A DNA stretch of 64,000 nucleotides from Gnetum montanum (Eukaryota; Streptophyta; Gnetopsida; Gnetales; Gnetaceae): positions 314,182-378,181 of the forward strand of contig MNCI01012628.1 in assembly GCA_015680685.1 (NCBI GenBank). Reading direction: 5' to 3'. This document shows, one piece after another, positions 1-12,560 of this stretch. Below the pieces are notes generated by a model. The model saw only the letters and a list, made by a program, of their open reading frames with translations. It searched no databases and was not told the DNA's origin. Positions within the stretch are counted from its first letter, which is position 1, and each line of letters begins with the position of its first letter. Both the position numbers and the translations under genes were made by a program.

Positions 1-382
1 CAGGGGGAGGCAGAAGCCAAGGACCTCACGCAAGACATGCAAAGTAGGAGGCATAATCATTCAGCATCCATCAGGGAACTCTTGTCACTGCATAATCTAG
101 CCAAGTAAAAGGTGGAGACGTCAAGGCCCAAGCCTATGAAGAGGAATAACAGTTATTCGTGGCATGGCATGTTAAGGCCAATCAAGTGTTTCTGCACTTG
201 TCGTGTCCATGGGAAGTGCCGACTCCATCAAACATTGGAACATTAGCATAGATGGCTCATAATCCTTGGATAGAAGAGAAGAAATGTTAGGCGCTTCTTC
301 AACAGTATCAATCTCAGAATCCTGAAGCATAGGACAAAGGAAAGGCACCATGGAGGAGCCACTGCCACTAGGAACCACATGA
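1..382 (+). pseudogene. C-terminal remnant of the E-type accessory protein
   Basis: Broken reading frames here align with the last part of the accessory protein of E. Shared words are WEVPT, SNIGTLA and DKGKAP, and both end near a Gly-Thr-Thr stop (here TGA at 380-382). The frame is interrupted by stops and shifts, so no product is expected. A second copy in a separate element shows that the accessory gene is a regular component of this family and not a one-off capture in E. Upstream parts, including the predicted coiled coil, would lie before base 1. Confidence 0.6.
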
Positions 383-553
383 GTTCTAATAAATTTTGTA
401 ATTATATGTCTATGTCCCAATTTTTTTGTGTTCAACTCTCCATTGTGGCATGAATAAATTTCTAGTTGGTCAATAATCCCATACCTATCCACTGTGTAAT
501 CAATTAAACTTGTTCCTCACTTTCTTTGACTTGAGGACGAGTTCTTATTCAAT

Positions 554-563
554 CATGGGGGTA
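554..563 (+). other. Polypurine tract of element A
   Basis: A short purine-rich stretch (CATGGGGGTA) ends directly at the TGATGA start of the 3' LTR. The same position in C, D and E also has a G-rich tract ending in GGTA. This is the expected plus-strand primer site for reverse transcription. Confidence 0.6.
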
Positions 564-1450
564 TGATGAATCATGGTTTGACAGGTGCTGATATCAGACC
601 CCTATTATCGGACCCCTGATATCGGGTACAAGATATTAGGTCTCCCAATATCAGACCCTTGATATCGGGTACACAATATCATGGCCTTACTAGCAATATC
701 AGATACACGATATCATGGTTTCTGTGTGAGCCTATAAATACATAATGGGGTGCACAGGAAAGTAATAGGAAGTTAGTATTAGAGTAGGATCTTTTTGTCA
801 GTTTTTCCTCTCAACCCTTTCCTCGGTGCATGCTCGTAGTGTGATGATTGTAATTGTACAGAATCTTTATTTGAGTGTGATGTACTTGGACACGCACATG
901 ACCAGCAATAAAGAACGAGATTACTTCATCGCTACAGCATTCACTTAGTTCTAACTATTATTTATTGCTTTCTTACTTAATACCTCTTTACCTTCCTCTC
1001 CTATCTCTGTTATCAAACATGAAATGAGTATGATTTAATCATGAGCATTTAACTATGACTACTTGGTATCCCAGTAGCATACCTAGGACATGCGCTTGGT
1101 AATTCTAGTAGTAGTACATGAGGTCCAAGATGTGTACGGATGATTAAGGGATGGATGCTCATCGCACCTAGGCTAGCTTAGACTCTCTTCACCCTTTCCC
1201 TCTTAGTTAAAAAAAAGTTACTTTCCATTGCCTCTAGGAGTAGCACTAGTCTAGGACCACATCATACACCTCACTTTGGACTAAACCATATGTGACAAAG
1301 CAAATACTAGTCTAGGTGGGAAGATAGTGAACTATGATCAACAAGTAACTATCTGGATACCACAACTAGCCTATCTGCGGAGTTTGACTGAATCATTCAT
1401 GAACGCTCGTATTCGTATGGTTGAGTGTAGGGGTACCTCACCACTCATCA
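564..1450 (+). repeat. 3' LTR of element A (887 bp)
   Basis: It starts TGATGAATC and ends CCACTCATCA, giving the TGATGA/TCATCA inverted ends shared with the LTRs of C, D, E, I and J. An array of diverged GATATC-containing units occupies the first 150 bases, followed by TATAAATA at 733-740. AATAAA at 907-912 lies in a segment shared with the other LTRs and is the likely polyadenylation signal. The U5 half has the common blocks with GTGTACGGAT and TACCTCACCACTCATCA. Confidence 0.85.
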
Positions 1451-2265
1451 ACAACTGTGGTAGAGTTGGGCATACTAGGCGAGAATGTCCCAACTATCAC
1501 AACTATGACTAAACTGGTCATAAGAGTTTCACTTGCCCAAAGAATTCAAATAATGGTGGCTTTCAATAGGGAGAAAAACCTTTAGGGGACCATGGTGGTG
1601 CTAGAACATAGGCTCATGTTTATGCTTTGACTGATCAACTAATGGAGGAACGACCCAACATAGTGATGGAGATAGGAGGTATGATATCATATCTTGAAGT
1701 TTTGATTTTATTCAACCCTAATGCTAGTCATTATTTTTTGATCCTTTAGTAGTTAAAAGGGTGGACTTGATATGTGAGCCCCTGGCCTAAGGGCTTACTG
1801 TTAGTACTATGGGTGATAGTACGCTTGCTATAAACCAAGTTTGCAAATCTATTCCTTTAATCATCCAAGATGTTCCTTGACCTTATGACCTCAATGTCAT
1901 GAGCTTAGAGGACTACAACATCATTCTAGGGATGGATTGGTTGGTACATTTCTAGGGTAGTCTAGATTGTTATCATAAGACATTATCCTTAGTAGCAGAC
2001 AAAGATGTACAAGTGATTATGCATACAAAGCCCCACAAGATTAAAATAAACCTAGCTTCATCAAGATATTTTCATCATTTAGTATGAAAAGGTCATCCTT
2101 TCTTTGTAGTCTCTATTAGCGAGATTTCTTCATCATTAGGAATTAAGCAAATCCTTGTAGCCTAAGAATTTTCTGACATCTTTTATTTAGAATTATGAAG
2201 TTTACCTTTTAGATAAGAGGTAGAATTTGAGATTGATCTCAAACTTGGTATCAAACCTATCTTTA
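1451..2265 (+). pseudogene. Element B gag zinc knuckle and protease remnant
   Basis: The sequence directly after LTR A reads NCGRVGHTRRECP, the later part of a CCHC knuckle; its first Cys lies on the far side of the insertion. A second decayed knuckle (TGHKSFTCP) follows a stop. The retropepsin shows the C-terminal signature ILGMDWL (about 1929-1950) followed by GSLDCYHKT. The usual D-T/S-G active site near 1720 is not intact. The pre-RT linker with EVEFEIDL and KPIFR runs to about 2265, where the homology jumps directly to RNase H. Confidence 0.7.
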
Positions 2266-2640
2266 GATAGCATCAGGAGGATGTGTCCTTATTGAAAAGG
2301 ATAAGGTGATAGCATATGCCTCAAGATAATTAAAACCTCATGAGTCATGCTATCCCACCCATGATCTTGAGTTGGGAACAATGGTGTTTACCTTGAAGGT
2401 TTGGCATCATTATCTCTTTGGAGAGAAATTGACCATTTGGGCCAATAATAAAGGCTCCAATATCTAATCAATCAACCATAGTTGAACCTATGGCAATGAT
2501 GCTAGGTAGAGGTATTAGTTGATTTTGACTTTTCCATCTAGTACCAGCTAGGAAAAAGCAATGTGGTTGCATGTGCCTTGAGTCAGGTGGCTAGTAAACT
2601 CTATAGCCTTGTGATCTAGTCTGATGTGCCAAACAATATC
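2266..2640 (+). pseudogene. Element B RNase H remnant
   Basis: The frame reads GCVLIEKDKVIAYAS, then THDLELGTMVF and HHYLFGEKLTIW, the typical series of a plant Ty3/Gypsy RNase H. Further on it has KSNVVACALS, corresponding to the usual KANVVADALS. In-frame stops break it. The whole reverse transcriptase that should precede it is missing, so the pre-RT linker is fused to RNase H by an internal deletion. Confidence 0.7.
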
Positions 2641-4045
2641 CGTGTAGAGTAGGGATGTGATCCTTGGTGCATGTAGATTAAGAGATTTGATGATTCCTTA
2701 GTCATAGTGGATGCATTGAGACTACTTCATTATAAGGAGTAGGTATTTGTACCTATTGCCTTACAGAAATGTTTGTTAGAGGAGGCTCACCTCAATCAAC
2801 TTCAAATGCATTTGGGTAGTAATAAAATGTACCAAATGCTAAAGAAGTTGTATTAGTGGCCTGGAATGAAGAAGCATGTTAGAGGAATGAAGAAGCAAGT
2901 TGGAGAATTTGTAGTAAATTGCTTAATTTTTTAACAAGTTAAGTTAGAGCATCAACGACCATGTGGCTTTTTATACCCTCACACAATTCCAAAGTGAAAG
3001 TGGAAGGTAATTGATGTGGACTTCATTACCAAATTTCTTTATACTACGAGCAATAAGAATTTCATCCTTATGGTTGTTAACTTGTTAGCAAAGTCTATTT
3101 ACTATCTTGCTACAAAGACTACAACTAGTGCTAAGGATGTGGCATTATTATTTATTGCTAAGATTATTTGAATGCAGGGCATTCCTACAAAGATTGTGTC
3201 CAATTGTGATGCCAAGTTCACCTCTTGATTTTGGCAAGCTTTTATGACAAGCCTAGGTAGTAGGTAGATGGACAAGTTGAATGGGTTAAACAGGTTTTAG
3301 AAGACATGCTTTGAGCATGCACCTTATAGTTTTTAGACTCTTGGAATAGTTTGTTACCATTAGTAGAGTTTTCCTACAACAATAGCTACTAGGAAAGTTT
3401 GAAGGAGGCACCATATGAGATCTTGTATGGTAGACCTTGTAGAACACCATTATGCTGAGATGCAATTGAGGATATACAATACATTAGCTCTAACATTATC
3501 CTTCACACCACAAAGCAAATAAACGTAATTCAAGAGTAACTGAAGGTTGCTCAAGATCATCATGTAAGCTATGCAAATCATAGAAGGAGGTCTCTTGAGT
3601 TTGAAGTAGGAGACAAGGTGTTCATTCAAACCTCTCCACTGAAGGGCTTGATGTGCTTTGGGCAGAAAGGTAAATTGGCACCTCATTACATAGGTTCCTT
3701 TGATACTTTTCAACGTATCAAAGAAGTGGCATATCGAGTGATTCTACCACCACAACTCTCTAGCATGCATAATATATTCAATTTATCTATGTTGTGATGT
3801 TATGTTCCTGATAAAAGCCATGTAGTATATTTCTCTAAAGTGCAACTTTAGCCTTATGCCTCCTATGTTGAACGTACAATTAAAATTATAGATTGCATGG
3901 TACATCAGCTGCATAGTAAACTAGTTCTAATGGTGAAGGTCTTGTGGAGTCGTCATGGTTCTCAAGAATCAACTTAAGAACTTGAGCATGATATATATGC
4001 ATCCCATCTTGAAATCTTTTAGAAGGAAGATTCTTAAGGAGAAGA
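2641..4045 (+). pseudogene. Element B integrase remnant
   Basis: The N-terminal zinc-binding region is visible as EAHLNQLQMHLG and KMYQMLKKLY followed by WPGMKKHV. The core has IDVDFI and a second block IVSNCDAKFTS. The C-terminal GPY/F-like region reads GQKGKLAPHYIGSF, then VAYRVILPP and HNIFNLSML. The last identifiable coding word is KVLWSRH near 3940. Stops occur throughout. The order after RNase H and before the LTR is that of Ty3/Gypsy elements. Confidence 0.75.
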
Positions 4046-4048
4046 GAA

Positions 4049-7000
4049 TGTAACAACTTGTATGTTAGTCTAAAGGATTTAGAATGGTTGAAGATGGATA
4101 ATAATATTAATATTAATTTTTTAAATATATGCATAATTAAATTTTATTACCATATAATAAATTTTTATTACTCATTTTTACCATTATGCATGATTAATAA
4201 TTTGTACCTATCGTTGGTTTGCACTAACTAGGTGAATAAGTTATGTTAGGTTCTCATGAAGTCTATGGCATGGACATGGTATGGCTATGATGGCTATGAT
4301 GGATATGATAGCATGACATGTGATTTATCCATATAATTTGTAATTTTAATTTTACTTTGGTTATTGCTTATATTAAAGGGGAGAAAGGTAGATGAGTCAC
4401 ATGGGTCTTGGAGGTAGTTGAGAGAGGGTAGCTAGGTCACATGGGTTGGGGATAGATGGAGTAGCAAAAATGCCTTTAAGTACCATCCACTCCCTTAATC
4501 CAAAGCATTCATGATCTCTTAGCTCTTGGGTTTGAGGGTTGTTGAGTTGGAGAAGTGTGAGAAGCTTGTTGAAGCACGTGGAAAGACTCAAGTAATAGAG
4601 GCTAGCAACATTCAGGTGAGTAATCTTGGCCCCCTTTTCATGGTTGCTTCGATTTACTAGGTTTTTCATAGATCAAGATTGGGTTTTGTTTTAATTGATG
4701 TAAAATCTTGTAGATTTAGTATATTGGGGGATGGGTATTGCTACCACATTCTAAATCTGAATTTTCATTGTTGGATTTGTTGACTTTTCCTAATTTATAG
4801 TACTTCCTATGAACTTTTCCTTTTAAGGGTTTAGGATGATTCACATAGGGCTTGGTAAAATACCTATATCTCTCTATGTGTTTAGAATCTAGTTGTGATC
4901 TATATATTATTGGGTTCCTTAGAAATTATCTACAACTTTAATGAAGAAATCATATTGTAATTCGTTGTAAATATGGTGCTACATGTTTTTTTTTCTAATG
5001 TTATCTAGAATTGAAGTAATTTCAGTAGGGTCTGTAGGTAAGGATATATCTCTATTTTGATTATGTCTCTTATTCTAAAATTTTACTATGATATTTAAAA
5101 CATATAAAATGTCTAGATCGAAGTAGAAGCATTGAAAATTACCATGTCTAGTTAGAGTTATGGTTCTATCTTTGGGGGTTGTCTAAGTTTACTTAGTAAT
5201 TTGATATAGAAATTCAACTATTAATATCTCCATATTTGTATGTCAGTTTCTTTTGAAATTTTTATGAAATTTATATATGGATTTTATCTTTCCAGCCAAA
5301 GTGTAAATATTTTAAAAAGTGATTGTTTGATAGAGGTATATGAGATTTACTAGTAGTCACTCATTTTGTCTTTGTTTCTAAGTGTTTATAATGTTTGACT
5401 GATATCTATTGTTGTCATTCTATAATTGTTTAAATATTTTTACAATAAATATTGATATTAGCTTTCATTCTAACCATTAATTAAAAGTAAATTAGTAGGC
5501 ATGTATGATTTATGGAAATTTTATTTATGTGTGTTTTGTTTACCTATTATCTTGTTTGAGAGGTTGAATTCTAGTGAAGTTGTTGGGAGATGTGTATCAT
5601 TTTCTAATTTTGATCCTTTGCATTGCTATATCTCTTTTGAAGTTGTTGTTGGATATTACCCATTACAAAATGTTGAAGGGATATGACTTTTAGTTGGTTG
5701 TGAATCTTTAGACATTTGGGACTTATGTTTTGTTGAATTTGGTCTTGTGATTGGGTGTTGAATTCCTGGAGGATTGGATCTATTGAATTGGATTTTCTTG
5801 GATTCTTGGACCATTAGATTTGTTGGAACATGAAAGATTGTTAAGCTTGAAATTATTGTAGTACATGTTAGATTTTTGGATTTTGGATAACATGTTGGAT
5901 TGATTGTCCTTTGTTTGCTTATGTAAAAATGATGTTGAGTCCCTCCACCATTAATGTTGGTTTGCCATCTTTCGATGATTGTGAGATGGCTAGATGATGC
6001 CATGGTTTGATTATTTGCTGTGTATTTAGATGATGGAGCTAGCATCGAGTTTGTGGCCAATTCGAGATGAGGCTCCATGGAGATGATTTTTTGATTGATC
6101 CCACTATTAGTGCACCAGTGTGGCTCTTGCTGTAGGCCCCATCCTAGAAGAGAGGGTGATCCATGGCTCATTGGTCTTGTTTGATGCCTCCAAAATGCTT
6201 ATGATGGATATTCATAGGAGCACTCTAGCACCAGCATGTTTAGGAACTTTGGTGAGGATCCATAGGGATCACCTTGGTTTGAATCTTGATGGGGATCCAT
6301 AAGGACCACCTTGATTCATTTAGACTAATAATAAATCCATGTGCTTGGTAATTTGAAATTCTGTTGAAAACTTTATTTTGAAAATTAGAAAGTATTCATG
6401 ACAACTTGATATACATTGACATTGAATGTGGTATGTGTTATCCTCCTTGTTTGCTTAATTGATGGATGGGGTTGATGATTTTTGGTTTTGGACCATTACA
6501 ATGGTCAAATGGATTGATCCCATTCTTGATGAATGTTTGTGATAGTTGTATGTTTGGATATTCTTTGCATTGATAGATGTATGACATTGGATTTTTGGCA
6601 TCTGTGTGATGGATGATATTGGATGTTATAGTGGTTTTATGTGCTTTTCTTTGATTGTTTTGCTAGTTATCATGCCCTACCTAGCCCCCATGAGACCTAT
6701 CCTTGATTCAGCTAGAAGATGGTGCCAAGGTTACTCACTCAGTGGTAGGTTATATTTTTATTTTTTGTACGAGTACTTCAGGCTAGGAAGGGCATGGAGT
6801 ACATGTGGTAGCTAGGAGATTCTCATAATACAAGATGAAATTATATGTTATTTATAAGTAAATGTATATTAATTTTATTTGCATGTTTGATCTTTTATAG
6901 TAGACTTTGTATCGATTATAAACTATGTAGTGATAATGAGAACTTATCATATTTATTTATGTAAGATATTTTAGATGAGATCATTATGGAATCTATGATG

Positions 7001-7266
7001 TCATTGATGTAAGATTTCGTTTAGTGGATGCTTATAATTTTATTCTGTATTACTTGTATATCTATTCATCTTAATAATAAAAGATATAATTTTGTCTTAT
7101 TATCTTATCATTTAATCTCTTCTTCTTCCTAGTCATGGTTTAATCATACTTTTTTTTGCTGCATTAGAATGAAATGATTTCATTACTTTGCCATGACCAA
7201 CCTTTGGTATCCATTGTTAGCCCACATAAAGCTCTTCATCCTAAGGGTAGGAAGGAGGATGTTACA
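4049..7266 (+). repeat. 3' LTR of element B (about 3.2 kb)
   Basis: It begins TGTAACA just after a purine tract (AAGGAGAAGAGAA) that follows the integrase, and ends TGTTACA at 7260-7266, giving 7-bp inverted termini. No coding homology is seen inside, only AT-rich DNA. Long LTRs are normal for Tekay/Del. The second LTR is outside the window, so the end is inferred from the inverted termini alone. Confidence 0.6.
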
Positions 7267-9200
7267 TTAGATTTTCTTGAGTTTAATGTGAAAGAACATC
7301 TATACAAAATATATCTTATTTCACCCTCCCAAATTGATGTTACTAATACTTAATACTAATCATAAAAGAATTTTAGCTAAACAAGTAAATAAAGAATTAA
7401 ATGAGAAGAATATATTTTTGGATAAAATAAATGCTACTACTTAGATGCACTTTCTAGGTAATCCATCTTCTTTAGACTCCAAAAAGAAAAATGTTGAAGA
7501 TATGAAGATTGAGGATATTGATGCTGCCTCATCATAGAATCATCAAAACTAAGGAAATCCAAGAGAAGTTATTGGTAGTTGGGAGTGAGTTACTAGAAAA
7601 TCTTACACCTTAATTACATGAGATAATCTTATCTTTAGCAATTTCCCTAAAGAGAACTAATTTCTAGTAGCTGCAAATAATATTCATTCCTCTAGTAGAA
7701 GATCAGGTACTTGTTTTCTTTTAGTTAATAGTTTTAAATCTAATAATTATTTCAAGGCTTTAGTTGTTAAGGGAGCTCCTTTCTCATCTTCACATTTATA
7801 ATGAAATGTCTCTCTTGGAACATAAGGGGACTCTTAGATCCCCAAAGAAGATATACAGTTCAAGACTATATTCATACGAATTATCTAGATGTGGTTTTTA
7901 TGCACAAGGTTAAAATTCAAGGATTCAAACTTCAAAATTATTCTAAATGTATTTTTTTCCAATATTTATTATATCTATTCTACTCATGAGCATGGAAAAG
8001 GTGGAGTAGTGATTCTTATTTATAGCAAATGAAGAAAGTTTGTTATTGATCAAGGTAGGTCTAGTTACAGCATGTAAATGAATTTGGGCTTTATTTTTGT
8101 CTATGCTTCTTGTAACTTAAATGACTAAAAAATATTTTCGAATTGGCAATGTCATAACATGTTTGCAACTAATTTTGTCATTGTAGGAGACTTTAATATG
8201 ATTGAAAATCTAAATGGTATAATTGGAGGACAAAGATGAGGTTTAGATAACAATGAGCTCCCCATTTTGGGGGTAATAGAAGAGTAAATTTAATTTGCAT
8301 GAAACTAATCAAAATTACCTCTCTTCTAGCATTTCTTATTGGTTTACTTGGAATATGCTAGACAAGGAGATTCTTACATTTCTTCCAGGTTGGATTAGGC
8401 TTACATATTTGAGAATGCTTCTATATAATTTACTATCACCAATGTTGCTGCTATTTAGGTAGATTATACTTGAGTTCTTTCAAATCATTATTCTATTCAA
8501 TGGTCCCTTTTCTTTTTTTATTGCTCACACTTTCCCAATGATCTCTACATTCTCAACTCCATGTTTCTTCATAGTAGCTCATTGTACTCTTTATTAATGC
8601 AAATTTGGAATTTACATCTCAAATCCACAGGAGATGATGCTTAGATAAATTGGTGGACTCATGCTTGTGCTTGCTTTTAGCATTTTTCTAAACATGTAGG
8701 GAAAATGGTGGCTTTTCTAATGTTTTTGCATAAATCCAACCTTAGTAAGGATATCTCCTTCCTATAAAATACAATCAACAAAGCTGAAGCTACAAAGGCT
8801 CAGTTTTGAGGTATGAAAATTACTAAAGGAAATATGCACATCATTGATCATCATAAAGTTAGAGAAGCTTATCTTCATGCCCAAATTTCTTAGCTTCATA
8901 TGGGTGACTAGGAGATAACACTCTCTAAAAATCCTAGCTATTCAAACTAATGGTAATATCTTCACTTCCAAAAATGACATTTTACAAGTCTTCTTTGATT
9001 ATTACTCTAGTATTTTTAGTAAAGAAGGTGTTAATCTAGCTGTAGTTGATAATTACTTGGACTCATTACTCCTTTTAATCATTCCATATTTGGTAATGCT
9101 ACTTTTCTCTCTAAAGATGATCTCTTTAAGGCTCTGCAGCAATTTCATGATGATAAAGCCCCATGTATGGATGGTCTTGATGCATAATTGTTTTAAAAAT
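7267..9200 (+). pseudogene. Plant L1-like LINE remnant (endonuclease and start of RT)
   Basis: At 7801 a frame opens with MKCLSWNIRGL, the typical start of the APE-type endonuclease of plant L1 ORF2, followed by VVFMHKVKIQG in place of the usual LxETK block. The metal-binding block VGDFNMIENL lies near 8185-8215. Near 9090-9185 the RT N-terminal block appears as DDKAPCMDGLDA (usual form DKAPGPDGF). Homology then stops, so most of the RT and the 3' tail are absent. Bases 7267-7800 may be the end of ORF1 but show no recognisable domain. Element B ends directly at its left edge. Confidence 0.7.
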
Positions 9201-9675
9201 GTTCTTCATGCAACATTGTAACTAGTGTGGGTGCATGTCATTTAGTTCCTCCATGCATTATTCAAATAAAACCTCATCCTCCCTCTAAATATGCATCAAA
9301 AATTAATTGTTTTGTTACTTTTAGAAACTTTAGTTGAATCAGTTAGGGTTTCTAGATGAAATTTTGTGGGTGGGTGTGTGTGTTCGATTTTTCGGTTCAT
9401 GATTTTAGATTTTTTCTTTTAATCAAATGGCCTAAGCTACTGGTGTTGGACATCTGATATTTATGTTTTCAAAGCTGATATGACATGGGAAACTAGTAGG
9501 TTATGGATGTCCTCCACACGTTATTGGAAATGGAAATATTTTCATAACCATACTTTGGCTATCCTAGTATCCAATTACAGAAATTGGCTATATCTTATAA
9601 TGTAAGCTTTAATGAGGGGAAATTGTTAGAAAGGAAACATGAAGAAAAGAAAACCCAAACATGATGAAGACCAGT
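9201..9675. other. No gene recognised; flank of element C
   Basis: AT-rich sequence between the LINE remnant and the left LTR of C. I see no domain, RNA gene or tandem repeat here. It could be decayed LINE 3' sequence or the older insertion target of C. Confidence 0.5.
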
Positions 9676-10522
9676 TGATGAGCGGTGAGGTATCCCTATG
9701 TCCAACCATATGAATACGAGCGTTCACGCATGATCTGGTTGAACTTCAAGGATTAAGTGCTTATGCACCTACATAGAACAAGGATGAGTTATGCAATCGT
9801 TGTCTTCTCAAGCTTACTTGTAAGGCTCAATTGTATGGTTAAGTAAACTTGAGGTATGTAATTTTTATTATTTTATGTTTTATTTTCTTGATGCTTAAAA
9901 GAGAGAAATAAGGTAATTTAATAACTAATTTGATTTAACTAGTTAACTATTCCCTAACTAGTCCTAACACTAGCATCCGTTCCCACTCTCTAGACACATC
10001 CTGAACTAGTGTAACACTACTAGGATTACCAAACACTAGTCGTTACTGGGTTACCAAGTGTCCCCACATATGCTCAAAGTGGCCATGCTAAGTGTGCTAA
10101 TTCATTGATAATTAATAGTTTAATAGAAATAACATTGATTAACTAATGAGGGCATCAAATGACAATAAATAACATTAAATGAAATAATTAAGCTATTCTG
10201 AATGTTGCAAGGTTTATCACAAAGTTTTTTTTTATTTCTAGATACAAGGTGTGCTTAGGTACACAATGCTAGAATAAAGATCCATTTACTTTATCACTCC
10301 TACTGTAGGAACTTAAAAATAATTCTAACTCTGGAAGGAAAAAACTGCAAGAGTTCAGCTAAGGGACTAAAAAACTAATTCCAAAGCAAGTGCCCCTATC
10401 TCTTATTTATAGGCAATGAGACATGTTCCAACATCACATGTCCAATATCACTTCAACATCTCCAATATCGCGTATCTGATATCAAGGGTTTGATATTGGG
10501 GGTTCAATATCGGGACTCATCA
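9676..10522 (-). repeat. 3' LTR of element C (847 bp)
   Basis: Read on the minus strand it starts TGATGAGTCCCGATATTG and ends ACCGCTCATCA. GATATC-like units lie upstream of a TATAAATA box (plus strand 10404-10411). It is clearly the same sequence as 18832-19663, with scattered differences. Its U5 resembles that of J (block with GTTCCCACT, CCAGTAACG and CTAGT words), which groups C with J. Confidence 0.85.
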
Positions 10523-10533
10523 TACCCCTACAA
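10523..10533 (-). other. Polypurine tract of element C
   Basis: On the minus strand the bases before the LTR read TTGTAGGGGTA, the same arrangement as in A, D and E, and a shared sequence GAGGATGAGTTTTCATT lies just upstream in C, D and E. Confidence 0.6.
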
Positions 10534-12560
10534 CTAAATGAAAACTCATCCTCAAGTTTCTTACAAAATATTGGGAAGGTATGGGATTATTCATTGAATG
10601 ACGATTAATGGTGACATGGAATGATAGACTCAAAGTGCCTGGTGAATGGATCAACAAACGTATTATAGCATTGGTGTTCATAACCATTGTGGTGAACACT
10701 ATACATACATGACATCCAAACCCTCATTTGATAGCTTGAAGAAAGAGAGAGAAAAAGGAAAATGAGGCGTGTTGCTACTGATGTAAAAAATGTGCATACC
10801 GTTGTTCATCCATGGCCACATGACCAAGCTTGTTCCTTGCATAAATGTTCTTGCTCCAGTCCATCCTTAGTGATTCCTCCTATCCTAGTTCATTGTTCAT
10901 GTGATCACCATTTTCACACACAGCACAATCACAAATTAGCAAGGATAGATAAGATATAATGTAGTTGATACCTTGCCTCAATATGAAGCACATTGGCTAG
11001 GTTGTGGGTATGGTAGATACTGGGTTAGAGGTTTGTAATTGATAACTACCCAAGGTGTAGGGGTGAGATAAGTAATGGAATGAAAAAATTTTCTATAGAC
11101 CCCCATGACTAAGAGTGAACCTTCTGTAGCAATAGGATGGAAAATGAAAGAAAAAGTAAGAGAAGAGGAATAACAACGGTGAAGCCAATAAAAGAAAAAC
11201 AAAAACAAATGTCATGTATGGGTTGGAATGAGACATAGTTGATTGCAAGAAATATTTAAGGGAAAAGAACTTAACAATTGCACCAAAAAGGAATGCTAGT
11301 GGATCCTTCCCAAAGCAAGCTCATGCCCATTATGCTCTGACAAACTCACAAATCAAAGAGTCCATAGGCTCTAGGAATGACATATGGAAACAATAGTTAA
11401 GAATTCACCCACAAGAATTTACCAAAGAATAACAATGTGTCGACCAGGATATAGACTAGTCATAAAATTGACAATAAGGTGGAATATGGAAAGCAATACA
11501 GGAAGAGAAGAGAGAATGGAATGGAATCCCAAAATCAAGGTTGTGTAAAATTCCTTGTATAGTATGTGGTTAAGGTGACTTAATCAAATTCATCCCAAAT
11601 CTATATTAAAACGAACCACATCCAGTGACCATGCATCAACACACTTGACCAACCCATCCTTCTAAAGTAACAAGAATGCTTTCATAGACCAATCACCATC
11701 TCAAAAAGAGAAGAATAGAGAAGCAGGAAGTGAGAAAGGGCCTTAGTTAGAGTGAACCTTCATGCATGGGTAGCATGTCTTTGCAGTGCCATAACTAGTG
11801 CTTGTTACCCATGTTTCTTTCTTATGTCTAAGGGGTGTGCTTTGAATTTCCACCAGTTTTCTTTTTTCTTCTTTTTCTTCTTCTTCTTTTTTTTTTTTTT
11901 TTTTTTTTTTCTTTTTTTTCTTTTTTTTTTTTTTTTTTTTTTGTGAGAACCACACCATGCAAAGAATTATTTGATTCATTCAACTTCCTGATATTAGTGG
12001 ACGATGGAATGGTAAAAGACTTATGAAAAACATTCAAGTACCTAAGAGAATAGCTAGCACAAATGCGTTAAATTCCCTTGAGGTCACATCCTTTTCAATC
12101 CATTTGAATCTTTCCTTCGTCTGAAGAATATCAAGCCACCAATTCATTAATAGGTTTGCTTAGAAGAAGGGATAGTACAGTTCCAAAACCAAGGAAGACC
12201 ATAGAGTTGAATGGATGAATGGATGACGTGAAATCATTGCATGTTTTATCAAAAGAAACCATATCTTAGCATCAACATTGAAAGTCAAAGGTAAAAACCA
12301 AATATTAGCAAGTAACACTATTATAGTACAATCCACCATCATGAGCACTTATTATGTGATGAGTGAGAATAAATCAAACAAACTGTAATAAAGAAAGAAA
12401 TAGTAAAAATGTTAATGATGGTGTAAAAAAAACAAGTAAATATGAAAAATGTGTAAAAAATAAAGATAAAAGAAACTGAGGGTTTAGAATGACTAACATT
12501 GGTGGCCATCTCCCCCATGGTTGAGTTGGAAGGAGAAGATTCGAAATAATGAGCAAGGTT
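10534..12560 (-). other. Noncoding 3' internal region of element C
   Basis: Between the integrase stop and the polypurine tract there are about 2 kb without a recognisable protein. The stretch around 11720-11990 matches D (38140-38400), sharing GAATTCAAAGCACACCCC and CCATGC.TGAAGGT words, with a poly-T tract in between. A segment near 10925-10965, read on the minus strand, has GCTAATTTGTGATTGTGCTG, which aligns with the splice-acceptor-like sequence of D and E but with the AG altered. No accessory gene is present, unlike E. Confidence 0.6.
11887..11942. repeat. Poly-T (poly-A on minus) tract
   Basis: Three T runs of 24, 8 and 22 bases are separated by single C bases, preceded by a CTT-rich stretch from about 11860. 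Long Lys- or Phe-rich reading frames here are only products of this low-complexity run. The tract sits where D has two copies of a 75-bp unit and near where E has an A-rich run. Confidence 0.9.

Larger units (their letters stand above)
1..1450 (+). mobile_element. Element A: 3' end of a family-1 LTR retrotransposon
   Basis: The first 563 bases match, with decay, the end of the internal region of element E (about 29980-30393), including the coding end of its accessory gene and the leader to the 3' LTR. A complete 3' LTR follows (564-1450). The 5' part lies outside the window. The sequence directly after the LTR resumes a gag zinc knuckle of another element (B), so A is inserted in B. The 5-bp target duplication cannot be tested because the left end is outside. 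Confidence 0.8.
1451..7266 (+). mobile_element. Element B: Tekay/Del-like chromovirus, 3' part
   Basis: Order on the plus strand is gag zinc knuckle, protease, a short pre-RT linker, RNase H, integrase and a long 3' LTR. Domain order (integrase last) and wording of the integrase C-terminus are those of plant Ty3/Gypsy chromoviruses, and the 3.2-kb LTR starting TGTAACA after a purine tract suits the Tekay/Del lineage. The 5' part was separated by insertion of A and lies outside the window. Many stops and shifts show that it is dead. Lineage assignment is by recognition, not by a tree. Confidence 0.75.

Noticed and set aside
5501-6815. Several short frames in the long LTR of B
   Set aside because: No domain; LTRs of this lineage are noncoding.
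9671-9675. Target duplication of C (CCAGT / CCAAC)
   Set aside because: Only three of five bases agree; kept as a remark and not listed as a feature.
11743-12037. Lys-rich and Phe-rich reading frames on both strands
   Set aside because: They are translations of the poly-T and CTT tract and have no independent support.
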